Positions 53,615 through 63,370 of a DNA stretch of 64,000 nt are shown here, piece by piece. The notes below the pieces were generated by a model. It was not told the origin of the DNA, did no database searches, and saw only the letters and a program-made list of their open reading frames with translations. Position 1 is the first letter of the stretch. Each line of letters starts with the position of its first letter. The stretch covers positions 51,482 to 115,481 of the forward strand of contig NZ_KN676115.1 in NCBI RefSeq assembly GCF_000802185.1. The letters run 5' to 3'. Both the position numbers and the translations under genes were made by a program. This DNA comes from Belnapia sp. F-4-1 (lineage in GTDB: Bacteria; Pseudomonadota; Alphaproteobacteria; Acetobacterales; Acetobacteraceae).

Positions 53615-55185
53615 CACGCTTCTCCCTGCGCACTGGCATCTGCCGCCGCATTCAGCCGTGCTTCCAGCAGATGGCGCTGAATCTTGCCACTGGTGCTGCG
53701 CGGGAACTCAGCTTCTGGCATGAAGCGGACGGCCTTCGGAACCTTGTAGCCGGCAATCCTGCCGCGACAGAGCGTCAACACCTCGGCCTCTGTAAGATCG
53801 AGGTCACGCGGTGCGACAAAGGCGACGGGCACCTCGCCCCTGCGTACATCGGGGCGGCGCACGACCACCGCCTCAGCCACGCGTGGCGAGGTAAGCAGCA
53901 CCTGTTCGATCTCCGCAGGGTAGATGTTTTCGCCGCCCGATTTGATCAGGTACTTACGGCGGTCGACAAAGTCGTAGGTTCCGTCGGGGTTGCGCCGCAA
54001 CACATCGCCCATGTGGTACCAGCCGGAGCGGAACGCCTCTGCGTTCGCTGCCGGGTCGCCCCAGTAGCCGCTGAACAGGCTAGGGCCGCGGAACACAGCC
54101 TCACCTGGCTCGCCATCTGGCACGTCGCGTCCGTCCGGGTCGACCAACCGGACCAAGCAATAGGAACTCTGCAGCTTGGAAAGGCGCTCCGGCGCGGTGC
54201 CGATGGGGATGCGGCCGCGGCTGAAAGGAGCGGGACCGGTCTCAGTTGAGTCGAAGGAATTGCGGAAGGGGGCTTGCAAGAGGGTGGTGATCTCGGCGAT
54301 CTCGCGCCGGGGCACCAGATCCGCCATGGCACCGCAAAGCCCGAGCGGCTGCAAGCGACGGGGCCTGCGCTGCAACTCCTCGATCATGCGGGCGAACATG
54401 CCAGGCATCAGCGACAGCCAACCGACCGGTTCCCGCTCCAGCAGATCCGCGATGGCAGGAGGATCGAAGCTTTCTAGCACCACCACCTTGGCGCCATGCA
54501 TGAGCGCGGCGAGGGTGCTGTCTGTCGCTCCCATATGGAACAGCGGTGTCCAGGCCACGAAGGTGCGGTCCGGGAAGAAGCTACCATCGATGCGGGCGAT
54601 CATGCTGCGCGCGATCATTGCACGATGGCTGATGACCGCCGCCTTTGGCAACCCTGTCGTGCCGCTGGTGTACAGAATGAGCAGGCCATCCTCCGGCTCC
54701 ACCACCTCCGGCACCTTATCGGACGGCGCTGCATGGAGCATCGCTTCGTACTCCGCGCGGAGCTGCAGCACCGAACCAGCGCCGTACTCGATATTCGCCA
54801 GGCGACCTGCTTGGCGTTCGGAGGCGATGAGGAGGCATGGCGCTATCAGACGCACACAGTGCTGCAGTTCGGGGTCGGACTGCCGCCAGTTCTGGCAGGC
54901 CAGGATGGCGCCGAGCACTGCCGCCGCGAGTTGCACCTCTGCGTATTCGAGCCGGTTCTCCGAGAGCAACGCGATCCGATCGCCGCGGCCAATCCCCCGC
55001 GCCGCCAGCGCCCGCGCCAGTCGATCAACACGCTCGCCTAGTGCGGCGTAGGTCAGCACACGGCCGTTGCCTTCAAGGGCTATGCTGCGGCCACTTCGCT
55101 GAACTTGCTGCAGGAACAGGTCACCAACCGTCAGGCCAGCGACCCTCGGTAAGACTTGACCGTAACTTGCCTGAACATCCGTCAT
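53614..55185 (-). CDS. AMP-dependent acyl-CoA synthetase/ligase
   Basis: 523 residues, ATG 55185 (MTDVQASYGQVLPRVAGLTV) after GGGAGGGGA. ANL-superfamily motifs: P-loop LLILYTSGTTGLPKAAVISH, the A5 region FDSTETGP, YHMGDVLRRNPDGTYDFVDR, the hinge RRKYLIKSGGENIYPAEIE, and the catalytic Lys in PRSTSGKIQRHLLE. Adenylates a carboxylic acid and joins it to CoA; substrate unknown (fatty, carnitine-like or aromatic acids are possible). Translationally coupled to a tctC gene, suggesting uptake and activation of one acid. Confidence 0.9.
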   Translation of the reverse strand: MTDVQASYGQVLPRVAGLTVGDLFLQQVQRSGRSIALEGNGRVLTYAALGERVDRLARALAARGIGRGDRIALLSENRLEYAEVQLAAAVLGAILACQNWRQSDPELQHCVRLIAPCLLIASERQAGRLANIEYGAGSVLQLRAEYEAMLHAAPSDKVPEVVEPEDGLLILYTSGTTGLPKAAVISHRAMIARSMIARIDGSFFPDRTFVAWTPLFHMGATDSTLAALMHGAKVVVLESFDPPAIADLLEREPVGWLSLMPGMFARMIEELQRRPRRLQPLGLCGAMADLVPRREIAEITTLLQAPFRNSFDSTETGPAPFSRGRIPIGTAPERLSKLQSSYCLVRLVDPDGRDVPDGEPGEAVFRGPSLFSGYWGDPAANAEAFRSGWYHMGDVLRRNPDGTYDFVDRRKYLIKSGGENIYPAEIEQVLLTSPRVAEAVVVRRPDVRRGEVPVAFVAPRDLDLTEAEVLTLCRGRIAGYKVPKAVRFMPEAEFPRSTSGKIQRHLLEARLNAAADASAQGEA

Positions 55186-55392
55186 GCAACATCCCCTCCC
55201 ATTCGGCCGAAGAACGGCTTTTCGCTCACTCCTGCGGAGAGGCGGTCCATCAATCATAACTCGCCGTCGAGATGGCAAGCCACGTCAAGCTTGCTTGGGA
55301 TCTGCATTCGGATTCAAATTCGAAGCCGCTGTTTTCGGAGGTTCCTTCAGACCTCATCAATCCATTTTTGTCCCAGATCCGTCAGGCGATGA

Positions 55393-55638
55393 GGACAGGG
55401 AATACCGCGTGAGGAGCATGCGACGCTCATCCGTTGGATCGACCTTGAAAGACACAAGGTGGCCGGGATCACCGCGGCCTATGGTTGCACGCCCGCTAAC
55501 ATCTACGCCATTCTGGCCGAGCTGCGCTGCCGTGCCGCCGGAAAGATTTCTCTAGCTGCGCCACCGCCAAGGCCAGCCGTTGCTGAAGCTGATGCCGCAC
55601 TACCGATCCGCAGTATGCTCAACTCTTTGCTGCAATGA
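55393..55638 (+). pseudogene. 3' fragment of an unrecognised small gene
   Basis: The frame is open after TGA 55390-55392 with coding-like sequence EEHATLIRWIDLERHKVAGI, then TAAYGCTPANIYAILAELRC, possibly a helix-turn-helix, ending at TGA 55636-55638. No ATG or GTG at the beginning (GTG near 55459 is possible). Converges on and overlaps the recD2 stop by 20 bp. Confidence 0.35.
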
Positions 55639-57853
55639 GGGTACGAGATGAGGTCCCGCCCGGCGCCAACCACTCCCGCAGCTTCGACCAGCGCCGACGG
55701 GCGCCCTGGTTTCGGACCGCAATGGCCAAGGCCCGGCGCTGCCCGACCAGCACAACCAGCCTCTTGCCTCGGGTCACGCCGGTGTAGAGCAGGTTGCGGG
55801 CCAGCATGGCATAGTGCTGCGTCGTGAGCGGGATCACCACAGCTGGGTATTCCGACCCCTGCGCCTTGTGGATGGTCGTGGCGTAGGCCAACACCAGCTC
55901 ATCAAGTTCACCAAAGCCGTAGGTAACAGACCGGCCGTCGAAGCTGACCGTGAGCTCGCCGGCCTCCGGATCCATGCCCGTGATCACGCCGAGATCGCCG
56001 TTGAACACTTCGCGGTCATAGCTGTTGGCCACCTGCATGACCTTGTCGCCGGGGCAATAGGTCCAGCCAAATCGTTCGACCCGAAGCTCGCCCGGTGGGT
56101 TGAGCGCCTGCTGCAGCTCGATGTTGAGCGCCCGCGCGCCCAGTCCGCCCCGGTTCATCGGGCACAGCACCTGGACGTCACGGACCGGATCGAGCCCAAA
56201 CCGGGCCGGGATGCGCTCGCGCACCATGGCCAGCAGCTTGCGGACGCCGTCCTCCGGCTCGTCGGCCTCCACGAAAAAGAAGTCGCTGCCCGCGGCCGGC
56301 TTGAGCTCGGGCAGCTGGCCGCGGTTGATGCGGTGCGCGTTCACCACGACCTGGCTCTCGGCAGCTTGGCGAAATACCTCCGTCAGCCGCACCACCGGCA
56401 CGGCATCCGAGGCGATGATGTCGGCCAGCACTTGCCCAGGCCCGACGCTCGGCAGCTGATCCACGTCGCCGACCAGCAGCAGAGCCGCGCTGTCCGGCAG
56501 TGCTCGGAGCAGGGCCCGCATTAGGGGCACGTCCACCATCGAGGTCTCGTCCACCACCAGCAGCTCGCAGGCCAGCGGGCTCACCTCGTCGCGCTTGAAC
56601 CCACCCGTCTTGGGGTCGCTCTCCAGCAGGCGATGAATGGTCCGGGCCTCGAGGCCCGTGCTCTCGGTCAGGCGCTTGGCGGCCCGGCCCGTTGGGGCAC
56701 ACAGGGCCACCTCCACCCCCTTGGCCTGGAGCACCTGCAGGATGGAGTTGACCAGCGTGGTCTTGCCCACGCCGGGGCCGCCGGTAATCACCAGCACCTT
56801 GGAGGACAGCGCCAGCCGCAGCGCCTCCCGCTGGCTGGTGGCCAGGGCGAGGCCGGTGCGTCCCTCCACCCAAGGGATGGCCTTGGCGGCATCGATCACC
56901 AGCCAGGGCTGCTTGCCGGTGGCGAGGCGCATCAGCCGCTCGGCGATGCTCTGCTCGGCTCGGTAGAGGCCGGCCAGGAACACGCAGCGATTACCATCTA
57001 GCGTATCGGCCACCACCTCGCTGGCCTCAAGCTCGAGGCTGAGCGCGGTCTCGATCAACTCGGGAGGGACGTCCAGCAGTTGGCCGGCAAGCGCTGTCAG
57101 CTCCCCGACCGGCAGCCCGCAATGGCCCTCGCCGGTGGCCTCGGCCAAGGCAAAGGAGATGCCGGCGCGGACCCGTATCATGGCCGTGGGCTCGATGCCG
57201 AGCTTGCCGGCGACGATGTCGGCGGTGCGGAAGCCGATGCCGCGGATGTCGTGGGCCAGCCGGTAGGGGTTCTCGGTGATGACCTGTACGGCGTTGACGC
57301 CATAGGTCTTGTAGATCCGCACCGCCCGCGAGGTCCCGACCCCGTTGGCATGCAGGAACAGCATGATCTCGCGGATCACCTTCTGCTCTGCCCAGCCTGC
57401 AACGATCCGAGCCGCGCGCTTGGGACCGATGCCGGTGACCTCGCGCAAGCGGTCGGGCTCGGCCTCAATCAGCTCGAAGACAGCCGTGCCGAAGGCGCGC
57501 ACCAGCTTCTTGGCATAGACTGGACCGATCCCGCGGATCATACCCGAGCCGAGATACTTCTCGATGCCATCCAGCGTGGTGGGCTGCGTCGCCTTGAGGA
57601 AGCCTGCCCGAAACTGCAGGCCATGGGTGCGGTCGTTGATCCAGGTGCCAGAGAGCTGCACCCACTCGCCAGCCGAGATCGACGCCGCGTGCCCGACAAC
57701 CGTGACCAGGTCACGCTGCCCTCGTACCTTGACCCGCAGCACGCAGAAGCCGTTCTCAGCGTTGTGGTAGGTGACCCGCTCGACGAGGCCGGCCAGCGCC
57801 TCGGTTGGCGGGCCGTGAGTAGCAGGCGGAGACGATGCAATGGCGCTGGACAC
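55619..57853 (-). CDS. recD2: RecD2-type ATP-dependent DNA helicase
   Basis: About 744 residues from GTG 57853; an in-frame GTG at 57934 would add 27 atypical residues. N-terminal OB-like domain (LVERVTYHNAENGFCVLRVK), helix-hairpin-helix region (YLGSGMIRGIGPVYAKKLV, VTGIGPKRAARIVAG), then a superfamily-1 motor: Walker A LVITGGPGVGKTT (~357), Walker B LLVVDETSMVD (~432), motif III LLVGDVDQLPSVGPGQ, and the UvrD_C_2 end AYATTIHKAQGSEYPAVVIP. A 5'-3' helicase in DNA repair, acting without RecBC. Confidence 0.92.
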   Translation of the reverse strand: MSSAIASSPPATHGPPTEALAGLVERVTYHNAENGFCVLRVKVRGQRDLVTVVGHAASISAGEWVQLSGTWINDRTHGLQFRAGFLKATQPTTLDGIEKYLGSGMIRGIGPVYAKKLVRAFGTAVFELIEAEPDRLREVTGIGPKRAARIVAGWAEQKVIREIMLFLHANGVGTSRAVRIYKTYGVNAVQVITENPYRLAHDIRGIGFRTADIVAGKLGIEPTAMIRVRAGISFALAEATGEGHCGLPVGELTALAGQLLDVPPELIETALSLELEASEVVADTLDGNRCVFLAGLYRAEQSIAERLMRLATGKQPWLVIDAAKAIPWVEGRTGLALATSQREALRLALSSKVLVITGGPGVGKTTLVNSILQVLQAKGVEVALCAPTGRAAKRLTESTGLEARTIHRLLESDPKTGGFKRDEVSPLACELLVVDETSMVDVPLMRALLRALPDSAALLLVGDVDQLPSVGPGQVLADIIASDAVPVVRLTEVFRQAAESQVVVNAHRINRGQLPELKPAAGSDFFFVEADEPEDGVRKLLAMVRERIPARFGLDPVRDVQVLCPMNRGGLGARALNIELQQALNPPGELRVERFGWTYCPGDKVMQVANSYDREVFNGDLGVITGMDPEAGELTVSFDGRSVTYGFGELDELVLAYATTIHKAQGSEYPAVVIPLTTQHYAMLARNLLYTGVTRGKRLVVLVGQRRALAIAVRNQGARRRWSKLREWLAPGGTSSRTLIAAKS

Positions 57854-58119
57854 GGCTCCAAGATGGTTCGGTTTTGCTGCTAATGCGAGAGCGGCCAGCC
57901 CCACCTGCTGCAACGGTACCCAGTGGAAGATCACGACTGCTGGCTGATCAGGTCGACCAGAACGGAGTTGCCGGTATCACCAAAGTGGTTCAGCGGACCT
58001 TCCTGCCAACGGAGTGGCCAGATATTCTCAAGTTTTGAGCTACGGCAGCCAGCGATGCTGACAACTTCGTCGATATGGATACCGATAGGCATATGCCGAG
58101 AGCATAGGTACTGCTCTAG

Positions 58120-59565
58120 CAGCCTGTCGGATTTGCACTTGGTGTCAGGCCGAGGGTTGAGGCGCGATCAGGCTGCGAGCCGCAGGTTGTGGAGCCTGCG
58201 GCAGTTGTAGGCGAGGGCGACGAGGGTCCACTCGCTGGTGACCTTGGCGAGGCCGCGGAGGTGGAAGCGGGTGAAGCCGAGGGCTGACTTGATGGTGCCG
58301 AAGACGGGCTCGACGGTCTGCTTGCGACGGGCGTAGCGGGCTTTGGCATTAGGGGTTTCGAGCTTGGCCACCATGGCGAGGCGCCAGGGCTCGGTGATGC
58401 GGCGTGGCGTCCTGGGCTGGGGTGGCGGCCGGAAGTCGTAGGCGCGGTGCGGCTGGGTCCGGCCGATGGCGACCAGCGGCTCGATCCCGTGCGCCTCGAG
58501 GGCGGCAACTGCCTCGCCTGAGGCGAAGCCGGTGTCGGCGAGGACGGTCTGTGGCAGGCCGATGCCGCCCTCCATGCCGAGGATGGTTGCGGCAAAGCTC
58601 GGCGCATCGGCCGAGGTGGCGACGACGCCGGTGGCGAGGATCAGCTGCGAGCCCTCGGCGCAGACCACAGCCTGGGCGTTGTAGGCCTGGCGGTACTCAT
58701 GGGCGTCGGAGCGGCGCATCAGCGCGCTGTCGGGGTCGGTGAGGTTGGACTGCCGCTCGGGCGGCGGATCGTCCTTGGGCGGCTTGGGCGGGCGGCCCCG
58801 CCGGCCCGTCTTGGCCTCGTAGGCGGCGCGCTTGGCGTCATACTCGGGTCGGGCGGCCTCGGCTTCGGCACGGGCCTCGGCCTCCAGCCGGGCGCAGGCG
58901 GCATCGAGCTTGGCCTTGAGCGCCTCGCGCCTGGCGATCTCAGCGGGCAGCGCCTGCGGGTCGGGCTGGGCCTCAGCGTCGGCCGCCTCGGCGCGGTTGG
59001 TCAGGTCGGTGATGTCGGCAGCGAGCCTGACGCGCAGCGCCTTGGCGCGGTCATACCGCACCGAGCGGATCTTGGAGGCGTTGGCGTCGAGCTTGGTGCC
59101 GTCGATCGAAACCGTCCCGAGCCGCAGCAGGCCGCTCTCGCGCGCCAGCAGCAGCACCTGCAGGAAGGCCGCCTCGAAGGCAGCGCGGTTGGCCCGGCGG
59201 AAGGCGGCAATGGTGTCGTGGTCGGGGTGCAGGTTCGCCGCCACGTAGCGCACCCCAATGTCGCGGTGGGTCGCCCGCTCGATCCGCCGCGAGGAGAAGA
59301 TGCCGTTCGCATAGCAGTAGATCAGCAGCGCCAGCAGCAGGCGCGGGTGATACTGCGCCTTGCCGCCCGGGATCGGCCGCACCGCAAAGGCGCCGAGCGG
59401 CACCCGGTCCACCGCCGCCACTACGAAGTGCGCCACGTCGTCCGCCGGCAACCAGTCCTTGGCATCCGGCGGCAGCAGAAAGGCCTGCTCGCGGCTGAAC
59501 GGAATGAACCCTGTCATGCCCGCCAGATTCGCCCATTTCAGGCCAGATGGGAATCCGACAAGCTG
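58120..59565 (-). mobile_element. Intact IS1182-family element (1446 bp) with CTAG target duplication
   Basis: Inverted ends CAGCCTGTCGGATTTGC and CAGCTTGTCGGATTCCC. CTAG at 58116-58119 and 59566-59569. The right CTAG is shared with the neighbouring 111-bp element. Confidence 0.9.
58168..59517 (-). CDS. IS1182-family transposase
   Basis: 449 residues (MTGFIPFSREQAFLLPPDAK). DDE residues in GTVSIDGTKLDANASK, LPQTVLADTGFASGEAV and RKQTVEPVFGTIKSALGFTR. A long Ala/Glu/Arg-rich coiled coil (residues ~190-250) separates the first two, normal for the family. Uninterrupted and probably active. Confidence 0.9.
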   Translation of the reverse strand: MTGFIPFSREQAFLLPPDAKDWLPADDVAHFVVAAVDRVPLGAFAVRPIPGGKAQYHPRLLLALLIYCYANGIFSSRRIERATHRDIGVRYVAANLHPDHDTIAAFRRANRAAFEAAFLQVLLLARESGLLRLGTVSIDGTKLDANASKIRSVRYDRAKALRVRLAADITDLTNRAEAADAEAQPDPQALPAEIARREALKAKLDAACARLEAEARAEAEAARPEYDAKRAAYEAKTGRRGRPPKPPKDDPPPERQSNLTDPDSALMRRSDAHEYRQAYNAQAVVCAEGSQLILATGVVATSADAPSFAATILGMEGGIGLPQTVLADTGFASGEAVAALEAHGIEPLVAIGRTQPHRAYDFRPPPQPRTPRRITEPWRLAMVAKLETPNAKARYARRKQTVEPVFGTIKSALGFTRFHLRGLAKVTSEWTLVALAYNCRRLHNLRLAA

Positions 59566-59569
59566 CTAG

Positions 59570-59680
59570 AGGCTGTTATGAACCGCGGACAAGTTATTGA
59601 GACTCAAGGCTTTTCTGACCCAGCCTCCTGAGCAAAAACTGAACGAAATCAGTGGGTTGGGTTGAGGTCCATAACACCCG
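59570..59680 (-). mobile_element. 111-bp miniature inverted-repeat element, copy 2 (inverted)
   Basis: Ends AGGCTGTTATGAACC and, inverted, ...GGTCCATAACACCCG, with an exact CTAG duplication at 59566-59569 and 59681-59684. Reverse complement of copy 1 (51493-51603) with few differences. Inserted into the 3' part of the gene fragment at 59681. Confidence 0.88.
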
Positions 59681-59933
59681 CTAGGTGCTTGCGATAGGAG
59701 CCTCGGCGTAGCGCGATCCGCTTGGCCACATCAGTCGCAGGCGGGATGCCGGCGATCAGGGCGGCGCTATCGAAGTCACCCGCTCGACTAATGGCAGTGT
59801 CGAGGCGGCCGTCGGCAGAAGGCCAGAGTTTGGATGACGAGGGCGGCCGATAAAGCCGGAAGGCTATTCCCTGCGCTGGATCACTTTGGGATACGGCCGA
59901 AAAAGCCCGACGAATTGCGTAGTCCCAAACCAC
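59681..59933 (-). pseudogene. Unrecognised gene whose 3' end was replaced by the 111-bp element
   Basis: The minus frame VVWDYAIRRAFSAVSQSDP, then GIAFRLYRPPSSSKLWPSAD and GIPPATDVAKRIALRRGSY, has host-like codon use and reads into the miniature element, which supplies the last codons and stop (59649). The frame stays open upstream to about 59980 without a clear start. Family unknown. Confidence 0.4.
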
Positions 59934-60364
59934 ATCAGGGGCAGGACCAAGCGCGCCTCGCGCTACCCGCCACTCTCCGTGTCGTCCAGTGCTGCGTCAC
60001 CCTCATCATCGGCCGCATCGGTTGCAGCCTCAGGACGAGGATCTCGACGGCGATCCAGGTAATCGCCAAGGCGGATATTCAGACAGTCTTCGTTCAGCAT
60101 TGGAGGCCAACGCCTGCTTTCCGCGAAGGTACAACTCCTTTCCGCCAGCAGGATTGGTGCAGAAACTCCTGTCGAGCCTGACGGCTCGGACGAATGCAAG
60201 CTGGCTAGCTGCCAACAAGGACGGTTGCGCCAAGCTACCTGCCGTATGCTTTGGCTGAAGGTGAGCAACCGTTGGTGCTTGGCAATAGAATGCTGGCGCC
60301 ATCTACGATCTTCGCGCGTTGCCTGTGTTCGTCACCCGGTGGCGATGCGCAGGAGTTGGATTTG
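59934..60364. other. Mostly unassigned sequence
   Basis: A minus frame at 59963-60110 (LNIRLGDYLDRRRDPRPEAA, then DEGDAALDDTESGG) is acidic and coding-like but lacks a start; it may belong, after a frameshift, to the gene fragment at 59681. The right part holds the promoter of the 70-aa gene. Confidence 0.3.
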
Positions 60365-60577
60365 ATGACCGAGAAGAAGGCCGACGGCACGAGCACGGCG
60401 GGGCAGGACCAGACGAGCCGGGAGCGGCCCGAGGCCGCGGTGGAGTGGAGGAAGGAAGGCGGCCGATCCAGCGAGGAGACGGACCCGTCCATCCTGACCC
60501 CGGGCGGGAACGTGCGCTACGGCGGCGGCAATGCGCAGGGCGTTCCAATGGCACCCGACAGCGAGGACAGCAAATAG
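60365..60577 (+). CDS. Small, hydrophilic, probably disordered protein (70 aa)
   Basis: ATG 60365 (MTEKKADGTSTAGQDQTSRE) after AGGAG. Charged and Gly/Ser-rich throughout (RKEGGRSSEETDPSILTPGG), with no hydrophobic core. No family recognised. Precedes the SUV3-like helicase by 96 bp on the same strand. Confidence 0.6.
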   Translation: MTEKKADGTSTAGQDQTSRERPEAAVEWRKEGGRSSEETDPSILTPGGNVRYGGGNAQGVPMAPDSEDSK

Positions 60578-60673
60578 CCTCCGGTCTGGGCGATCGAACG
60601 CCAGGGTTGCCCGGACGCTAACCTGCCGACACGACCTCCCCGGCATCGGGCAGGTCCTGGGCAGGAGACCGTC

Positions 60674-62995
60674 ATGGGCCAAGACCACCTCTCCCATTCC
60701 GTGAGTGGCGGCGCCGGCGGGCAGGCCGAGTGGCGCAGGCGGCTGGAGGCCCTGGCCAGGCGTGCCGAAGCCCTGCCGGTGCGGCGCGACGACCTGGATG
60801 TGGCGGTGGCTGGCATCGGCGACCCGGATGCCGGGGATGCCGAGTTGCTGGCGGCACTGCGTGAGGCGGTGGTGGCGCGGCTTGGCGGCTACGGCGCGCC
60901 CGAGACGACGCTCGCCGCCGCCCTGGACGAGCTGCCGAAAGGGCCAGCCGGGGAGGGCACGCTGGAGGCGGTCGGGCATTGTGCCCGCTTCGTCGCCGAA
61001 GCCTTTGCGCTACCCGCTGCGGATGCCGCTGCTTTCGCCCGCCGGGCGGTCGAGGCCGAGCGCCAGCGCCGGGCCGAACGGCGCAGCGCGGCACGGGCGG
61101 CACGCGAGACGCGGGCCGAGGAGGAGCGCCGCCTGGAGGCCTGGGAGGCCTCCCTAATCGGCGCTGCGGCGGTGCCGGCGCTGCTGGGCTGCAGCGGGGC
61201 GGAGGCGGAGCGCTGGATCCGCGCCGGCCGCCTGCCTGTTGCCCGCCGGGTGGCGGTCCGCGAGGGCGGCAGGACGGCGCGGGAGCCCCAGTTCGACCCT
61301 GCCGTCCTGGAGGGCCTGCGAGCCTCGCTACCGGAGTGGCGGAAGGCCGAGGCCGGTGCCTCGCCGCCGGCAACATGCGAGGCCCGGGCCGAGCCACGGG
61401 GCGCGACCAATGCGGCTGTCGCCCGCGTGGCGGGCCTCGATCGCTATGCCACGCATTTCGTCACCGCCCGGGCGCTGAACCGGCGGATCGTCGCCTGCCT
61501 CGGCCCGACCAACTCGGGCAAAACCTATTTCGGGCTGACGCGGCTGGCAGAGGCGGAGACCGGGCTGGCGCTCGGGCCGCTGCGGCTGCTGGCGCATGAG
61601 TACCGCGAGGCGCTGGAGGCGCGCGGCGTGCCCACCGCCCTCTCGACCGGGGAGGAGCGCATCCTCGCCCCCGGCAGCCGCCATACGGCGGCGACGGTGG
61701 AGATGTGCCCCTTCCGCACGCCGGTCGATGTGGCGGTGATCGACGAGGCGCAGATGCTGGCCGACCCCGAGCGCGGCCCGGCCTGGACGGCGGCTATCAT
61801 GGGCGTGCCGGCGCGGACGGTGATCGTGCTCGGCGCACCCGATGCGGCGCCGATGATCCGGCGCATCGCCGAGCTCTGTGGCGATCCCCTCGAGGAGGTG
61901 CGGCTGGAGCGGATGGGGCCGCTGATCGCGGCGCCGGATCCGGTGCCGCTGGATGATATCGGCCGCGGCGATGCGGTGATCGCCTTCTCGCGGCGGGAGG
62001 TGTTCGAGCTCCGCTCGGCCTTGCTGCGGCGCGGGCGGAGCGTAGCTGTGGTCTATGGCGCGCTCGGCCCGACCGTGCGGCGGGCCGAGGCGCGACGCTT
62101 CCGGGAGGGCGAGGCGGAGGTGCTGGTTGCGACGGACGCGATCGGCATGGGGCTGAACATTGGCCCTCTGCGGCGGGTGGTGTTCTCGGCGCTGACCAAA
62201 TGGGACGGGCAGCAGGACCGCCCGCTGACGGCGCAGGAGATCAAGCAGATCGGCGGCCGTGCCGGGCGGTTCGGCGGCGCGCATGCGGAGGGGATCGTGG
62301 CTGTCCTCGAGGGCGGCGGTGACCCGGCGGCGATCGCCCATGCGCCGGCGGCGGGCCCCGCAGCGCCAGGGGATCTGCGCCCGCCGGTGGCCCCCGATGC
62401 GGACATTGTGGCAGTGGTGGCGGCCGAGATTGGCACCGAGAGTCTGTTCGGCACGCTGCGGCGGATCGAGCGGTCGGTGCTGCGGCGGGATGACCCGAAC
62501 TACCGGCTGGGTGACCTGTCGACGCAGATCGCCATCGCCGCAGCGGTGGACGGGGTACGGGAGCTGTCGCTGCTGGACCGCTGGACCTATGCCATGTGCC
62601 CGGTCGATGAGCGGGACGAGGGCATCGAGCGGCTGGCGGGCTGGGTGGTGGAGCATGCGCTGGGCCGCACGGTGGGGCCGCCCAGGGCGGGGCATCTGCC
62701 GCCTCCCAGCCGGGCCAGCCAGGAAGCGCTGCAGCTGGCCGAGCAGGTGCATCGGCGGCTCGTCGCCTGGCGCTGGATGGCGCTGCGCTTTCCGGAGGTC
62801 TTTCGGGACATCGACGGTGCCCTGGCGGAGAGTGGCCGGCTCAACGAGTGGATCGAGGCGGTGCTGGCGACGCGCCCCTCGGGGCGGGTGCTGGCTTTGA
62901 CGGACGGTGTTGCCGGGGAGGCCGGTGGTGCATCACGCGGCCATTCCAAGCGGCGCCAGTTCGGCCAGCGCGGAGGGTCGGCCCGAAAAGCGTGA
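60674..62995 (+). CDS. SUV3-like DExH-box RNA helicase
   Basis: 773 residues, ATG 60674 after GGAG. A ~250-residue N-terminal region rich in Ala, Arg and Glu (helical) precedes the motor. Walker A GPTNSGKT (~276), DExH box VAVIDEAQML (~355), motif IV-VI region VLVATDAIGMGLNIGPLRR and QIGGRAGRFGG match the mitochondrial SUV3 family, which acts with exoribonucleases in RNA turnover; alphaproteobacteria commonly carry homologues. The C-terminus lies 833 bp before the rRNA operon, same strand. Confidence 0.85.
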   Translation: MGQDHLSHSVSGGAGGQAEWRRRLEALARRAEALPVRRDDLDVAVAGIGDPDAGDAELLAALREAVVARLGGYGAPETTLAAALDELPKGPAGEGTLEAVGHCARFVAEAFALPAADAAAFARRAVEAERQRRAERRSAARAARETRAEEERRLEAWEASLIGAAAVPALLGCSGAEAERWIRAGRLPVARRVAVREGGRTAREPQFDPAVLEGLRASLPEWRKAEAGASPPATCEARAEPRGATNAAVARVAGLDRYATHFVTARALNRRIVACLGPTNSGKTYFGLTRLAEAETGLALGPLRLLAHEYREALEARGVPTALSTGEERILAPGSRHTAATVEMCPFRTPVDVAVIDEAQMLADPERGPAWTAAIMGVPARTVIVLGAPDAAPMIRRIAELCGDPLEEVRLERMGPLIAAPDPVPLDDIGRGDAVIAFSRREVFELRSALLRRGRSVAVVYGALGPTVRRAEARRFREGEAEVLVATDAIGMGLNIGPLRRVVFSALTKWDGQQDRPLTAQEIKQIGGRAGRFGGAHAEGIVAVLEGGGDPAAIAHAPAAGPAAPGDLRPPVAPDADIVAVVAAEIGTESLFGTLRRIERSVLRRDDPNYRLGDLSTQIAIAAAVDGVRELSLLDRWTYAMCPVDERDEGIERLAGWVVEHALGRTVGPPRAGHLPPPSRASQEALQLAEQVHRRLVAWRWMALRFPEVFRDIDGALAESGRLNEWIEAVLATRPSGRVLALTDGVAGEAGGASRGHSKRRQFGQRGGSARKA

Positions 62996-63109
62996 TGGGC
63001 TGCTTTTTGGGGCTTGAACTTGATTGGTTGGGCTGCCAGATAGGCGCCCCGCTGTGAGGCGGTGCTCTTTCAGAAGGTGTCTTGCTGGGGCTTGAAGCCA
63101 AGTCTTGGG

Positions 63110-63370
63110 GGCCTTAAATCAAGTACTCGCCGTAAGGCAGATCTTTCCCAGAGGCCAGGCGACTGAATCTTGAAGTAGGGACTGAAAGGCTCCATCTTAG
63201 TGGTCTGCCGCAAGGCGGTTTGGATGGAAGGCTTAGGCAACTAGGTCTTGACGCTGGGGCTGAGAGGCTCCATATCGACCATCCGCCGCAATGTGGGTTG
63301 CTTCCAAGAGGTCCGGGTGACTGGGCCTTGAAGTCGGTGTCGAAAGGCACTACTTCAGTGATCTGCCGTT
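63110..63370. repeat. Degenerate tandem repeat, unit ~79 bp, about three units
   Basis: Recurring landmarks: AAAGGCTCC (63185), AGAGGCTCC (63263), AAAGGCACT (63343); TCTGCCGCAAGG, TCCGCCGCAATG and TCTGCCGTTGAGG follow each at the same distance, and ACTGAATCTTGAAG, ACTAGGTCTTGACG and ACTGGGCCTTGAAG precede. Units are well diverged but co-linear. Confidence 0.65.

Noticed and set aside
53614..55185. The acyl-CoA ligase as the p-coumarate:CoA ligase that would supply the PYP chromophore
   Set aside because: It is 20 kb from the photoreceptor gene, coupled to a tctC gene instead, and no tyrosine ammonia lyase is visible. Substrate cannot be read from the motifs; kept as a generic ligase.
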